A stretch of 64,000 bases of DNA from positions 2,067,800 to 2,131,799 of the forward strand of contig OY282441.1 of assembly GCA_958296105.1 (NCBI GenBank). The letters are read 5' to 3'. The notes under the pieces were generated by a model. The model saw only the letters and a list, made by a program, of their open reading frames with translations. It searched no databases and had not been told where the DNA came from. A program made the translations under genes and the position numbers. The stretch comes from an uncultured Dehalococcoidia bacterium. GTDB taxonomy: Bacteria; Chloroflexota; Dehalococcoidia; Lucifugimonadales; UBA1123. Position 1 is the stretch's first letter. Each line of letters opens with the position of its first letter. Shown here piece after piece: positions 1 through 8,818 of the stretch.

Positions 1-160
1 CGACCCGCACCAGCGCCGCCCTTACTGCCTGATCCTCTATGTGTTCCACTTCCGTTTTGCCCGTCCCGAACACCTCTCGGTAGAACGCGAGCGTTTCGTC
101 TATGTCGTTGACCGCAATGCACACGTGGTTGATGTGCCGGGCCGTGCATGGCGATGCCAT
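1..160 (-). CDS. Methylmalonyl-CoA epimerase / glyoxalase-fold protein, N-terminal part (cut by window edge)
   Basis: The first 53 codons are visible, starting at an ATG at 158-160, and read MASPCTARHINHVCIAVNDI and onward. The NHVCIAV segment, followed by a FYREVFG motif, is the usual first beta strand and helix of vicinal-oxygen-chelate proteins, with the His as a metal ligand. The epimerase interconverts (S)- and (R)-methylmalonyl-CoA and would supply the mutase encoded nearby at 1982-3655. It starts 7 bases downstream of the acyl-CoA dehydrogenase stop, so both probably share one transcript. Other glyoxalase-family functions cannot be excluded from the fragment; the context with the mutase favours epimerase. 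Confidence 0.75.
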   Translation of the reverse strand, partial: MASPCTARHINHVCIAVNDIDETLAFYREVFGTGKTEVEHIEDQAVRAALVRV

Positions 161-167
161 GAGTAAG

Positions 168-1313
168 TCACTCCCTCAGCAGGTTGCGCGCGATGATTAG
201 GCGCTGGATCTCCGTTGTGCCTTCGTATATCTCCTGAACCTTGGCGTCTCTATAGTAGCGTTCAACGTTGGTCGGCGCAAAGTAGCCCGCGCCGCCGTGC
301 ATCTGCACCGCCTTGTCCGCGCACTCCACCGCCACGCGAGAGCAGTACAGCTTGGCCATGGACGCCTCGGTGACGAACGGCCGCCCCTGATCTTTGAGCG
401 TGGCAGCCTTGAGCGTCAGCAGGCGCGATGTCTCTATGCCCGTCGCCATGTCCACCAGATACCATTGCAGCCCTTGGAACTCCGCCAGCTTCTTGCCGAA
501 CGCCTCGCGCTGCTTGACGTAGGCGAGCGCGGCGTCGTATGCCGCCTGCGCGATTCCGACGCACTGCGCGGCTATCGACATGCGGCTCGCGTTCAGCACC
601 TCCATCGTCATGCGGAAGCCGTCTCCATCTTCGCCCATGCGATTTTCGGCGGGGACGGCACAGCCGTCGAACACCACCTCCGCCGCAGACGATGCGCGAA
701 TGCCCATCTTGCCGTGCAGCGGGTCGATCGTGATGCCGGGCGAGTCGGCCTCGACGATGAAAGCGTTCACGCCGCGCGCCCCCATGCTCCTGTCCCGAGT
801 CGCCATGACGACCATCGTTCCCGCTTCGGGCGCGTTGGTGATGAACGTCTTGGACCCGTTCAGTACGTAGCCGCCGTTGGATAGCTTCCCTGTCGCGCGC
901 ATAGCGGCGGCGTCCGAGCCGGAGCCTGGCTCGGTCAGCGCGAACGCGCCGATCTTCTCGCCCGATACGAGGGGCGGGATGAACTCGCGCTTCTGCCCTT
1001 CCGTGCCGAACATATTGATGTACTGCGCGCACAGAGAGAGATGAGCGCCCAGCACGGTGGCGGTGGCGGCGCAGGCGCGCGCGACCTCCTCCACTGCGAC
1101 CACCAGCTGGCGGGTAGTGCCGCCGCTGCCGCCGTACTCCTCGCCTATGCCCAGCCCCAGCAATCCCATCTCCGCCATCCCCTTGACGTTCTCCCAAGGG
1201 AACTCGCAGGTCTGATCGTAATGCGCAGCGCGAGGCGCAAGCTCGGATTCGGCGAGCTCGCGGACTGCGCTGCGAAGCATCGTCTCTTCTTCTGTCAGCA
1301 GAAGCTCAGTCAT
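168..1313 (-). CDS. Acyl-CoA dehydrogenase
   Basis: A 381-residue protein, the normal length for a soluble FAD-dependent acyl-CoA dehydrogenase. It should oxidise an acyl-CoA to the enoyl-CoA and pass electrons to ETF. Visible signatures are the FAD-binding segment [15 protein letters not shown] (about residues 122-136), the ITNAPEAG segment, the [14 protein letters not shown] segment, and the C-terminal QMHGGAGY followed by [17 protein letters not shown]. The catalytic Glu of the short- and medium-chain type is most likely in YEGTTEIQ. It lies directly upstream of the epimerase and in the same direction as the methylmalonyl-CoA mutase, which suggests branched-chain or odd-chain acyl-CoA breakdown. 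The chain-length specificity cannot be read from sequence. Confidence 0.93.
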   Translation of the reverse strand: MTELLLTEEETMLRSAVRELAESELAPRAAHYDQTCEFPWENVKGMAEMGLLGLGIGEEYGGSGGTTRQLVVAVEEVARACAATATVLGAHLSLCAQYINMFGTEGQKREFIPPLVSGEKIGAFALTEPGSGSDAAAMRATGKLSNGGYVLNGSKTFITNAPEAGTMVVMATRDRSMGARGVNAFIVEADSPGITIDPLHGKMGIRASSAAEVVFDGCAVPAENRMGEDGDGFRMTMEVLNASRMSIAAQCVGIAQAAYDAALAYVKQREAFGKKLAEFQGLQWYLVDMATGIETSRLLTLKAATLKDQGRPFVTEASMAKLYCSRVAVECADKAVQMHGGAGYFAPTNVERYYRDAKVQEIYEGTTEIQRLIIARNLLRE

Positions 1314-1358
1314 GGTGCGCTCCGGAATGGGTTTTGTGAAAGTCGAGACAGCTTATGA

Positions 1359-1570
1359 CAGGGTCAGTTGAATCCCCTCCCCCTCGCTGGGTGGGACATG
1401 ACCTCGCCACACCCACCGCAGACGCCGCTGGCAGGGTCAGGTTAGATCCCCTCTCCCTCGACGGGAGAGGGCTGGGGAGAGGGCGCGCCCCCAGCCAAAA
1501 CCATCTTGCTCTGGCACTAACAGGATCAGATAAATCCCCTCTCCCTCGACGGGAGAGGGTTAGGGTGTCC
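1359..1570. repeat. Three copies of a palindromic intergenic repeat
   Basis: The 274-base gap between the dehydrogenase and the DUF805 gene contains a unit beginning CAGGRTCAG (starts 1359, 1432, 1521). Each is followed by CCCCTCTCCCTCGACGGGAG or a variant. CCCTCTCCC and GGGAGAGGG form a 9-bp hairpin stem in the second and third copies. The first copy is degenerate. Related elements recur at 3660-3705 and 57365-57468. No gene is seen in this stretch. Confidence 0.85.
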
Positions 1571-1587
1571 CCGCAGTCAGAACCGCG

Positions 1588-1938
1588 CTAACTGGGACGC
1601 GGGCCATACTGGTTGTCCTCATCGCTTCCCATCACCCAGAAGATGATCAGCACGATCAAGCCGATGACTGGTACGAGGCCGATCAGCTGCCACCAGCCGC
1701 TTCTTCTCGTATCGTGCAGCCGCCTGGCTCCGATCGCCAGGGACGGTACGAGAAGCGCGAGCCCGTACAGAGCCGGCACTATTCCGAAATAATCGCCGAT
1801 CACCACTGTAAGCACCCCTGTTATCACGCCGATCGCGACCGAGATGAGGAAGTTGATGAGTGTGAACAGCCAGAACTGGGTTCTGGTCGCCCTGCCGCTG
1901 AATACGGCGTAATTTTGCAATGCTTCGATGTATGGCAA
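1588..1938 (-). CDS. DUF805 family small membrane protein
   Basis: A 116-residue protein with the DUF805 pattern: an N-terminal FSGRATRTQFW segment, a hydrophobic hairpin (about residues 25-65), a conserved ARRLHDTRRSGWW segment, then a third hydrophobic stretch and a short polar tail. It is predicted to sit in the cytoplasmic membrane. Family members such as YhaH/YhaI have no established biochemical role. It stands alone between the repeat cluster and the mutase gene, on the same strand as both neighbours. Family assignment is firm; function is unknown. Confidence 0.85.
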   Translation of the reverse strand: MPYIEALQNYAVFSGRATRTQFWLFTLINFLISVAIGVITGVLTVVIGDYFGIVPALYGLALLVPSLAIGARRLHDTRRSGWWQLIGLVPVIGLIVLIIFWVMGSDEDNQYGPRPS

Positions 1939-1981
1939 TTATCCCTCCCTATTGGGCTTGGGTTGGAATGGAGGCTGCGCG

Positions 1982-3655
<1,674 letters not shown>

Positions 3656-3659
3656 GACG

Positions 3660-3705
3660 AATCACCCTCACCTTAGCCCCGTCCCATCGAGGGAGCGGGG
3701 ATTTC
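3660..3705. repeat. Degenerate copy of the dispersed palindromic repeat
   Basis: Just upstream of the mutase start, the minus strand reads CCCCGCTCCCTCGATGGGAC and then GGGGCTAAGGTGAGGGTG. This is the same repeat family as at 1359-1570 and 57365-57468, in reversed orientation and with a damaged stem. The rest of the 3656-3769 gap shows nothing else that I can support. Confidence 0.6.
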
Positions 3706-3769
3706 TGCGTTACCGTAATGGGACAGTCGCAAGCGGACAGTCACGGCCATAGTATAGATGCAGCGCCGC

Positions 3770-4705
3770 CTAGTAGCGCCCCATCGCGCCCCTCAGACGC
3801 GGGTCGAGCAGGTCTCTGAGCGCGTCTCCGAACATGTTGGTGCTGTACACGACTATGCTGAGGGCGAGGCCGGGCCATATCGCCAGCAGGGGCTGAGTGT
3901 ACATGTACGTCATAGCGGAGCTGCTGAGCATACCGCCCCAGCTGGGCGCGGGCGGCGGAACGCCGAGACCGAGGAAGCTGAGACCGGCTTCGGCAAGCAT
4001 CATGCCCGGCATTCGCGTAGTGACGAGTACCAGAAGGAAGGCGGCGACGTTGGGCAGCATGTGGCGAAGCAGAATCCTAAGCGTGGTCGCGCCCGTGGCT
4101 TGGGCGGCCTCGATGTATACGTTCTGCCTGATGCCTATGACCGCGCCCCTCACCGATCTGGAGCCGCCCAGCCCGTACTGCAAGCCCAGAATGAACACGA
4201 TGTTCCACAGCCCCGCGCCCGTTACCGAGACCAGCAGAATGAGCAGGATGAGGTCTGGAAATACCAGCCAAGCGTCTATGAATCTCTGGACGAGAAGGTC
4301 GAACTTGCCGCCGAAGTACCCGGAAGGCAGCCCTATCAGACAGGAGACGAACAGCGAAAACACGCTGCCGATGACGCCTACGAGCATGGAGATGCGCGCG
4401 CCGTGGATCAGACGGCTGAGCAGGTCTCTGCCTATGCTGTCGGTGCCGAGCCAGTGATCCAGCGAGGGCGGCGCGAGGAACTGGAAACGTTGGTTCGTTC
4501 CATCCTCCAGCTGGACCTTCTGCTGGTTGAAGTCATAGGGAGCCAGCACGTCGGCGAAGACCCCCACACAGAAGAACACCAGCACGATGACGGCGGAAGC
4601 AGTGCCGAGCGGCTTCGTCCTAACCATGCGGGTGAGGAAATCAGTCAGTGGATTGCGTCGCCTCACCTCGATCGCTCTTGGGAGGCCTATCCCTGTGTTG
4701 GCCAT
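3770..4705 (-). CDS. Dipeptide/oligopeptide ABC transporter permease, DppC/OppC type
   Basis: A 311-residue inner-membrane permease. It has an N-terminal transmembrane segment after about 30 residues, then the LGTDSIGRDLLSRLIHGARI motif typical of DppC proteins, and the EAA loop EAAQATGATTLRILLRHMLP that docks on the ATPase. A conserved AGLSFLGLGVPPPAPSWG segment follows. It pairs with the DppB-type permease immediately upstream (start at 5687). No ATPase or binding protein lies next to this pair, so it must share components encoded elsewhere, possibly those at 50.3-54.7 kb. The substrate is not predictable beyond peptide-like solutes. Confidence 0.93.
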   Translation of the reverse strand: MANTGIGLPRAIEVRRRNPLTDFLTRMVRTKPLGTASAVIVLVFFCVGVFADVLAPYDFNQQKVQLEDGTNQRFQFLAPPSLDHWLGTDSIGRDLLSRLIHGARISMLVGVIGSVFSLFVSCLIGLPSGYFGGKFDLLVQRFIDAWLVFPDLILLILLVSVTGAGLWNIVFILGLQYGLGGSRSVRGAVIGIRQNVYIEAAQATGATTLRILLRHMLPNVAAFLLVLVTTRMPGMMLAEAGLSFLGLGVPPPAPSWGGMLSSSAMTYMYTQPLLAIWPGLALSIVVYSTNMFGDALRDLLDPRLRGAMGRY

Positions 4706-4721
4706 TATCGACTTCCCTCTT

Positions 4722-5687
4722 CTACCCGTATCGGATTCTTGGGTCTAACCAAGCGTAGCTCAGGTCGGTTATCAGGATTATGAGCAGCACGAAGAGGCTG
4801 AAGACGAACGTCACTCCGATGATGACCGGGAAGTCTCGCAGGAAAGCGGCTTCGACCGCCAGCCGCCCCATTCCGGGCAGTCCGAAGAGCTGCTCGATTA
4901 TGACGGAGCCGCCAATCACGACGGGGACGTTCAGCCCTATGACGGTTATCACCGGGATAAGAGCGTTCTTGACGGCGTGCCTGAAGACAACGACCCTCTC
5001 CGTCAGCCCCTTGGAATACGCCGTCCTTATGTAGTCCTCGCGCACCACCTCGAGCATCATGGTTCGCATCAGCCGCATGTTGACCCCATTGATTGCCATG
5101 CCGAGTATGGCGGCGGGGATGATGTACGCTTTGAGATTCCCCCAAGGGTCTTCCCAGAGTTTGGGAGGAATGAGCTCGGGCGACCAGCCCCACCAGATCG
5201 AGGGGAATACGATGACCATGATGCCCACCCAGAACGAAGGCAGGCTGATGAACAGTATGGCAACGCTTCGGAACACGTAGTCGGCGATGGAATCCTGCCG
5301 TATCGCCGAGTAGATGGCTACGGGGAACGAGATCAGCAGCGCGATTAGCAGGGCTAAGATGCCGATTTCCAGCGTCACCGGAAGCCTTGCGAGTATCTGG
5401 TCCCTCACGTTGGTTCCCATGATGACAGCTTCGCCGAGGTCGCCGCGCAGAAGCACGTTCGCCCACCAGCGCACGTACTGCACGTAGATCGGGCCGTCTA
5501 TGCCCAGCTGCTCCTCGAGCTGCGCGCGCAGCACCCCGCGGTCTTCCTTCCCAGACAGGTCCATCTGGCCTATCAGCACGTCTATGGCGTCGCCCGGGAT
5601 TATGCGCAGCGAAGCCGTGGTCAGCAGGGTGACGATCAGCAGGGTCGGTATGGCTAGAAGCAGCCTTCTGATTATGTACGTAGACAT
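4722..5687 (-). CDS. Dipeptide/oligopeptide ABC transporter permease, DppB/OppB type
   Basis: A 321-residue permease starting MSTYIIRRLLLAIPTLL, the hallmark first membrane helix of DppB proteins. The GDLGEAV segment, several hydrophobic helices, the EAA loop region around EDYIRTAYSKGL, and the C-terminal DLSYAWLDPRIRYG match the family. It stops 16 bases before the DppC gene starts, so the two are co-transcribed and form the heterodimeric channel. A leucine-rich-repeat lipoprotein gene lies 15 bases upstream on the same strand, in the place where a binding lipoprotein is more usual. Confidence 0.93.
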   Translation of the reverse strand: MSTYIIRRLLLAIPTLLIVTLLTTASLRIIPGDAIDVLIGQMDLSGKEDRGVLRAQLEEQLGIDGPIYVQYVRWWANVLLRGDLGEAVIMGTNVRDQILARLPVTLEIGILALLIALLISFPVAIYSAIRQDSIADYVFRSVAILFISLPSFWVGIMVIVFPSIWWGWSPELIPPKLWEDPWGNLKAYIIPAAILGMAINGVNMRLMRTMMLEVVREDYIRTAYSKGLTERVVVFRHAVKNALIPVITVIGLNVPVVIGGSVIIEQLFGLPGMGRLAVEAAFLRDFPVIIGVTFVFSLFVLLIILITDLSYAWLDPRIRYG

Positions 5688-5702
5688 CTCGGAAAGATCC
5701 CC

Positions 5703-6575
5703 TTAGAACTGAACTTTTACGCCTGCCGCTTCGAGCTGCGGGATGACCACTTCTATTGAGTTGGCATCCAGCGGCTCGTTCCAGAGCCTGATCGTAGCCC
5801 CTTCCCCAAGCCCGGCCTCCAGAAGCGGCGAAAGGTCGGTTATCCCGTTCTTGGTGAGTTCGAGCAGCCTGAGATTGGACAGCGAAGACAGCGGCGAGAT
5901 GTCCGTGATGTCGTTGCTGGTGAGGTTGAGCTCCTCGATCTTGGTGAGTCCGGCCAGAGGGGAGATGTCGCTTATCTGGTTCTCCCAGAGGTCAAGCTCC
6001 GTCAGCTCGGTCATGCCAGACAGCGGCGAGATGTCGCTGACCTGATTGTCTTTGAGCCGCAGGTAGGTCAGGTTGGTAAGCCCCGCGAGCGCGGATATGT
6101 CGCTTATGTCGTTTTGGGCGAGGTCGAGCCTAGTCAGGTTGGTAAGCCCCGCGAGCGCGGATATGTCGCTCGTGGTGTTCTGCGTGAGGTCGAAATCCGT
6201 CAGGTTGACCATACGCTCCACGCCGGATATGTTCGAGACGTAGAGTTGGAGCGCCACGCTGAACTCCGTGAACTCCTCGACGTCCGCGATGAGAATGGGG
6301 CCATCGTCCTGCTTCAGCCGTTTCCGAACCGTCTCCTCGACTATCTCATCCGGAAAGACGACCTCCCCTTCCCCCGCGACCTGCTGCGGCGCTTGCTCGG
6401 TTTCCGTCTTTTGGCCTGCCCTGCGCGCGCGCCTGGCGTCCTCCTCCACCTCTTTGGCGAGAGCCTGCTCCGCGTCCCCCGCGTCCGGCTGCTCCGCAGA
6501 GCCGCCGCCGCACGCAAGAGAAGCGAACAGCATCGCGGAGACGATAGCTGCAAGAAACCACAGCCGATTCATCAT
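5703..6575 (-). CDS. Leucine-rich-repeat lipoprotein (internalin-like repeats)
   Basis: The start is one of two adjacent ATGs (6575 or 6572) after a GAGGAAC ribosome site. The product opens with a signal peptide ending in FASLAC, a lipobox, so it should be an exported lipid-anchored protein. A charged, alanine-rich linker follows. About seven 22-residue leucine-rich repeats of the LTNLTRLDLAQNDISDISAL type then run to near the C terminus and should form a curved binding solenoid. It precedes the dppB/dppC pair with tiny gaps, so it is probably in the same operon. A direct role in peptide capture is speculation; the repeats only indicate protein or ligand binding. An in-frame upstream extension is unlikely because the signal peptide would be buried. 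Confidence 0.85.
   Translation of the reverse strand: MMNRLWFLAAIVSAMLFASLACGGGSAEQPDAGDAEQALAKEVEEDARRARRAGQKTETEQAPQQVAGEGEVVFPDEIVEETVRKRLKQDDGPILIADVEEFTEFSVALQLYVSNISGVERMVNLTDFDLTQNTTSDISALAGLTNLTRLDLAQNDISDISALAGLTNLTYLRLKDNQVSDISPLSGMTELTELDLWENQISDISPLAGLTKIEELNLTSNDITDISPLSSLSNLRLLELTKNGITDLSPLLEAGLGEGATIRLWNEPLDANSIEVVIPQLEAAGVKVQF
6067..6170 (-). repeat. Two identical 38-base repeats inside the LRR gene
   Basis: Positions 6067-6104 and 6133-6170 are identical over 38 bases and offset by exactly 66 bases, which is one 22-residue leucine-rich repeat. This indicates a recent in-frame duplication and means the repeat number may vary between strains. Confidence 0.9.
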
Positions 6576-6677
6576 GTTCCTCACGCCTCCTGTACTCATG
6601 GCGACGGCGCGCGTCCCGAGTCCACAATCCCACAAGTGGAACGCTGCGCCGTTGGTAATGATTGGTGCAACGGCAAA

Positions 6678-6706
6678 AATATAAGGATGCGCGCCGATGT
6701 TGTCAA
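6678..6706 (-). promoter_or_regulatory. Sigma-70-type promoter for the LRR lipoprotein / dppBC operon
   Basis: On the minus strand a perfect -35 box TTGACA (6701-6706) is followed after 17 bases by TATATT (6678-6683). This lies about 100 bases upstream of the lipoprotein ATG and marks where the core-genome operon starts, just outside the defence island. Confidence 0.75.
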
Positions 6707-6780
6707 CCACAAGAGCCTGTACCGCAGCCTTTGGAAGTCAAAATGCGTACAGAGGGCAGACGCAGGCAGGAGAGTTAGCG

Positions 6781-6794
6781 GAAAAACGAACGGC
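6781..6794. repeat. Left copy of 14-bp direct repeat flanking the defence island
   Basis: GAAAAACGAACGGC occurs here and again at 33540-33553 in the same orientation. The right copy overlaps the terminator of tmRNA. This left copy sits about 90 bases beyond the last defence gene and 75 bases beyond the promoter of the LRR operon, exactly where an island edge would be expected. I read it as a possible attachment-site duplication. No integrase gene is visible to support it. Confidence 0.5.
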
Positions 6795-6886
6795 TGTCTC
6801 AGTGGATCGGGGCTGATGTGGATGTGTCGGACAGGTAATGTAGCCAACCCTGCGCTGGTCGGTCACGTACAGTTTTGATTTCGACG

Positions 6887-8815
6887 TCACGCCTTGCCTT
6901 CGATCTGTCCGGTGACGCAGTGAGTGCGTACCGGACACTCGCCGCACGCAGGCGAACGTGCCTTGCAGACCAGCGCTCCAAGGTCGAGGAGCGCCTGATT
7001 CCATTGCGCATTCGCACCCTCCTCGCCAGCAAGCTCCCACAGATGAAGCCTCAGTCTCCACAGCGGCTGATCTGAGTCTGTTCCCAATACCCTGTGCGCA
7101 ATCCTGCGAGTGTTGGTATCCATCAGCACACTGTGGCGACCGAAGGCGAAACACTGCACCGCCGAGGCAATGTAGTTCCCCACACCGGGAATAGCCATCA
7201 ACTCTGGCCAGCTGTCCGGGACATTTCCGTCCAGGTTGCTTCGGATGTATTCAGCAGCGGAGGTCAGATTCGCTGAGCGCCAACGGAGTCCAAGCGTCGA
7301 TAAGTATGGTTCCAGTATCCTCGCATTGGCAAGGAACGAGTCCGGAGTAACGCCAGTATCTGTCAGCTTTCGAATCACGCGCGCCACCTGATCGGCCCTC
7401 GTCCTATGGAGACACATCTCCACAATCAGGAACTGCCAGGGGCTCAGGTTCGTTTCTCTCCACGGGAACTGTCGCCCGTGCGCATGGAACCATCCAATCA
7501 GGTCACTCCGGAAAGAAGATCCGTAAGCGGGGCGGCGCTCGCGTATCACCGTGGGAGTGGAACCACCTTTCAGCGCTCTGCGAACCTCAGTGGCTATGGC
7601 TGAAGCCAGCAGAGGCGGAACCGCGTTGCCGATCTGCTTGAACCGATTTGTCGGATGCCCCGCGAATCGGAACCCATCTGGAAATGTCTGGATTCGAGCG
7701 GCTTCACGGATCGACAGGGTACGATCCTCCCGTGGGTGTATGTACCAGTATCCGTCTTTCGCAATGTGAGCCGTGATAGTTCGTGAAACATCTTCGAATG
7801 ACAGGCGGACGTACTTGTCGTTGAATATGTCGGATCGGTATCTCCTCAGATGTTCAGGCACGTCTAAGTAGGTGTCCCCCGGCTTCATATGACCGTAGAT
7901 CACAGCGTCGTCCGTGCGCACCCCTCTGGTGATATGGTCTCGAATCAACCCGCGTTCCTCGCCCTGTAATCCCTTTCGCAGGGCCTTCGCAAGTGACGAA
8001 GTGGGCTGGCCTTCATAGCGCTGTGCCTCGTCCCTCGTGTCGGCGGGGATTGTGGGAAGATCGCCGATGGCCTGCCAGACCGTTGGACGCTCATCGGAAG
8101 ACTTGGGCCAGCTGAAATCTATTCCGTCGGCGACACCCACCACGAAAAGGCGTGATCGATGCTGCGGAACGCCGTAGCGCCATGCTTTCAGCTCTTCGAC
8201 GTGGACCCTATAGTCTCGCCTCTTCAACTCGTCCACAAGCGACACGAGCATCGCGCCTCCCTGAGCTCGGGCGAAGTCTGGAACATTCTCGAAGAGCATG
8301 GCGCGAGGAGTCAGACGGTCGAGGATGGCGAAGAAGCTCTGCCACAGGTCAGCTCTCTCGTCATACGCGGGTCTGCTCCCCGACTTTACCAAATGGCCGA
8401 TCTTGGCTGTGCCAGCCCTGGAAAACGGTTGGCACGGGGGGCCGCCGGCTAGGAGATCTATATTCTCGATTCCCCATCGGTCCAGTTGCTCGATGAATAC
8501 ATTCGGATCAGTCAGGTCCCCGACCCAGGTGAGACCGGGGATGTTAGCCGCATGGGTCTCCATTGCCACCGGGTCGGAGTCCGCCGCGGCAACTACAGAG
8601 AATCCGCCCTGTGCGAGTCCGAGGCTCAATCCCCCTGCCCCCGCAAACAGGTCAACAGCCCAGGGTCTGGGGAGACCATCCAGCCATCTCCGGATTGCAT
8701 CGGGGTCACCTTGGTCAGGAGATAGGGGATGGGCGTCAGGGGCCACCCGCGTACCTCGGCGAGTCGGAAGCCTGTATCCCTTTTTCAGATTACCTGGGGA
8801 GCCCAACGATCCCAA
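6887..8815 (-). CDS. Cytosine-5 DNA methyltransferase fused to HhH-GPD [4Fe-4S] DNA glycosylase (DrmMII-like)
   Basis: A 642-residue two-part protein. The N-terminal part (about 50-430) is a C5 methyltransferase: motif I DLFAGAGGLSLGL, catalytic GGPPCQPFS (Cys near residue 128), ENV, QHRSRLFVVG, and GNAVPPLLAS as motif X. The C-terminal part (about 445-642) is an EndoIII/MutY-family glycosylase: FPWR, helix-hairpin-helix IPGVGNYIASAV, the catalytic Asp in LMDTNTRR, and a C-X6-C-X2-C-X5-C iron-sulfur loop at the end. The EndoIII lyase lysine is replaced by Tyr, as in the T:G mismatch glycosylase Mig.MthI. I infer that it methylates self DNA and repairs its own deaminated 5-methylcytosines. It starts (TTG at 8815, or the TTG three codons later) 3 bases after drmB, fitting the methyltransferase slot of class 2 DISARM. 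Confidence 0.9.
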   Translation of the reverse strand: MGSLGSPGNLKKGYRLPTRRGTRVAPDAHPLSPDQGDPDAIRRWLDGLPRPWAVDLFAGAGGLSLGLAQGGFSVVAAADSDPVAMETHAANIPGLTWVGDLTDPNVFIEQLDRWGIENIDLLAGGPPCQPFSRAGTAKIGHLVKSGSRPAYDERADLWQSFFAILDRLTPRAMLFENVPDFARAQGGAMLVSLVDELKRRDYRVHVEELKAWRYGVPQHRSRLFVVGVADGIDFSWPKSSDERPTVWQAIGDLPTIPADTRDEAQRYEGQPTSSLAKALRKGLQGEERGLIRDHITRGVRTDDAVIYGHMKPGDTYLDVPEHLRRYRSDIFNDKYVRLSFEDVSRTITAHIAKDGYWYIHPREDRTLSIREAARIQTFPDGFRFAGHPTNRFKQIGNAVPPLLASAIATEVRRALKGGSTPTVIRERRPAYGSSFRSDLIGWFHAHGRQFPWRETNLSPWQFLIVEMCLHRTRADQVARVIRKLTDTGVTPDSFLANARILEPYLSTLGLRWRSANLTSAAEYIRSNLDGNVPDSWPELMAIPGVGNYIASAVQCFAFGRHSVLMDTNTRRIAHRVLGTDSDQPLWRLRLHLWELAGEEGANAQWNQALLDLGALVCKARSPACGECPVRTHCVTGQIEGKA

Positions 8816-8818
8816 CCT

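Noticed and set aside
6887-6960. Copy of the tmRNA 3' end (TTCGACCC..CTCCACCA) as the left attachment site
   Set aside because: I looked for the acceptor/T-arm sequence across 6600-6900 and did not find it; only the 14-bp terminator sequence is shared.
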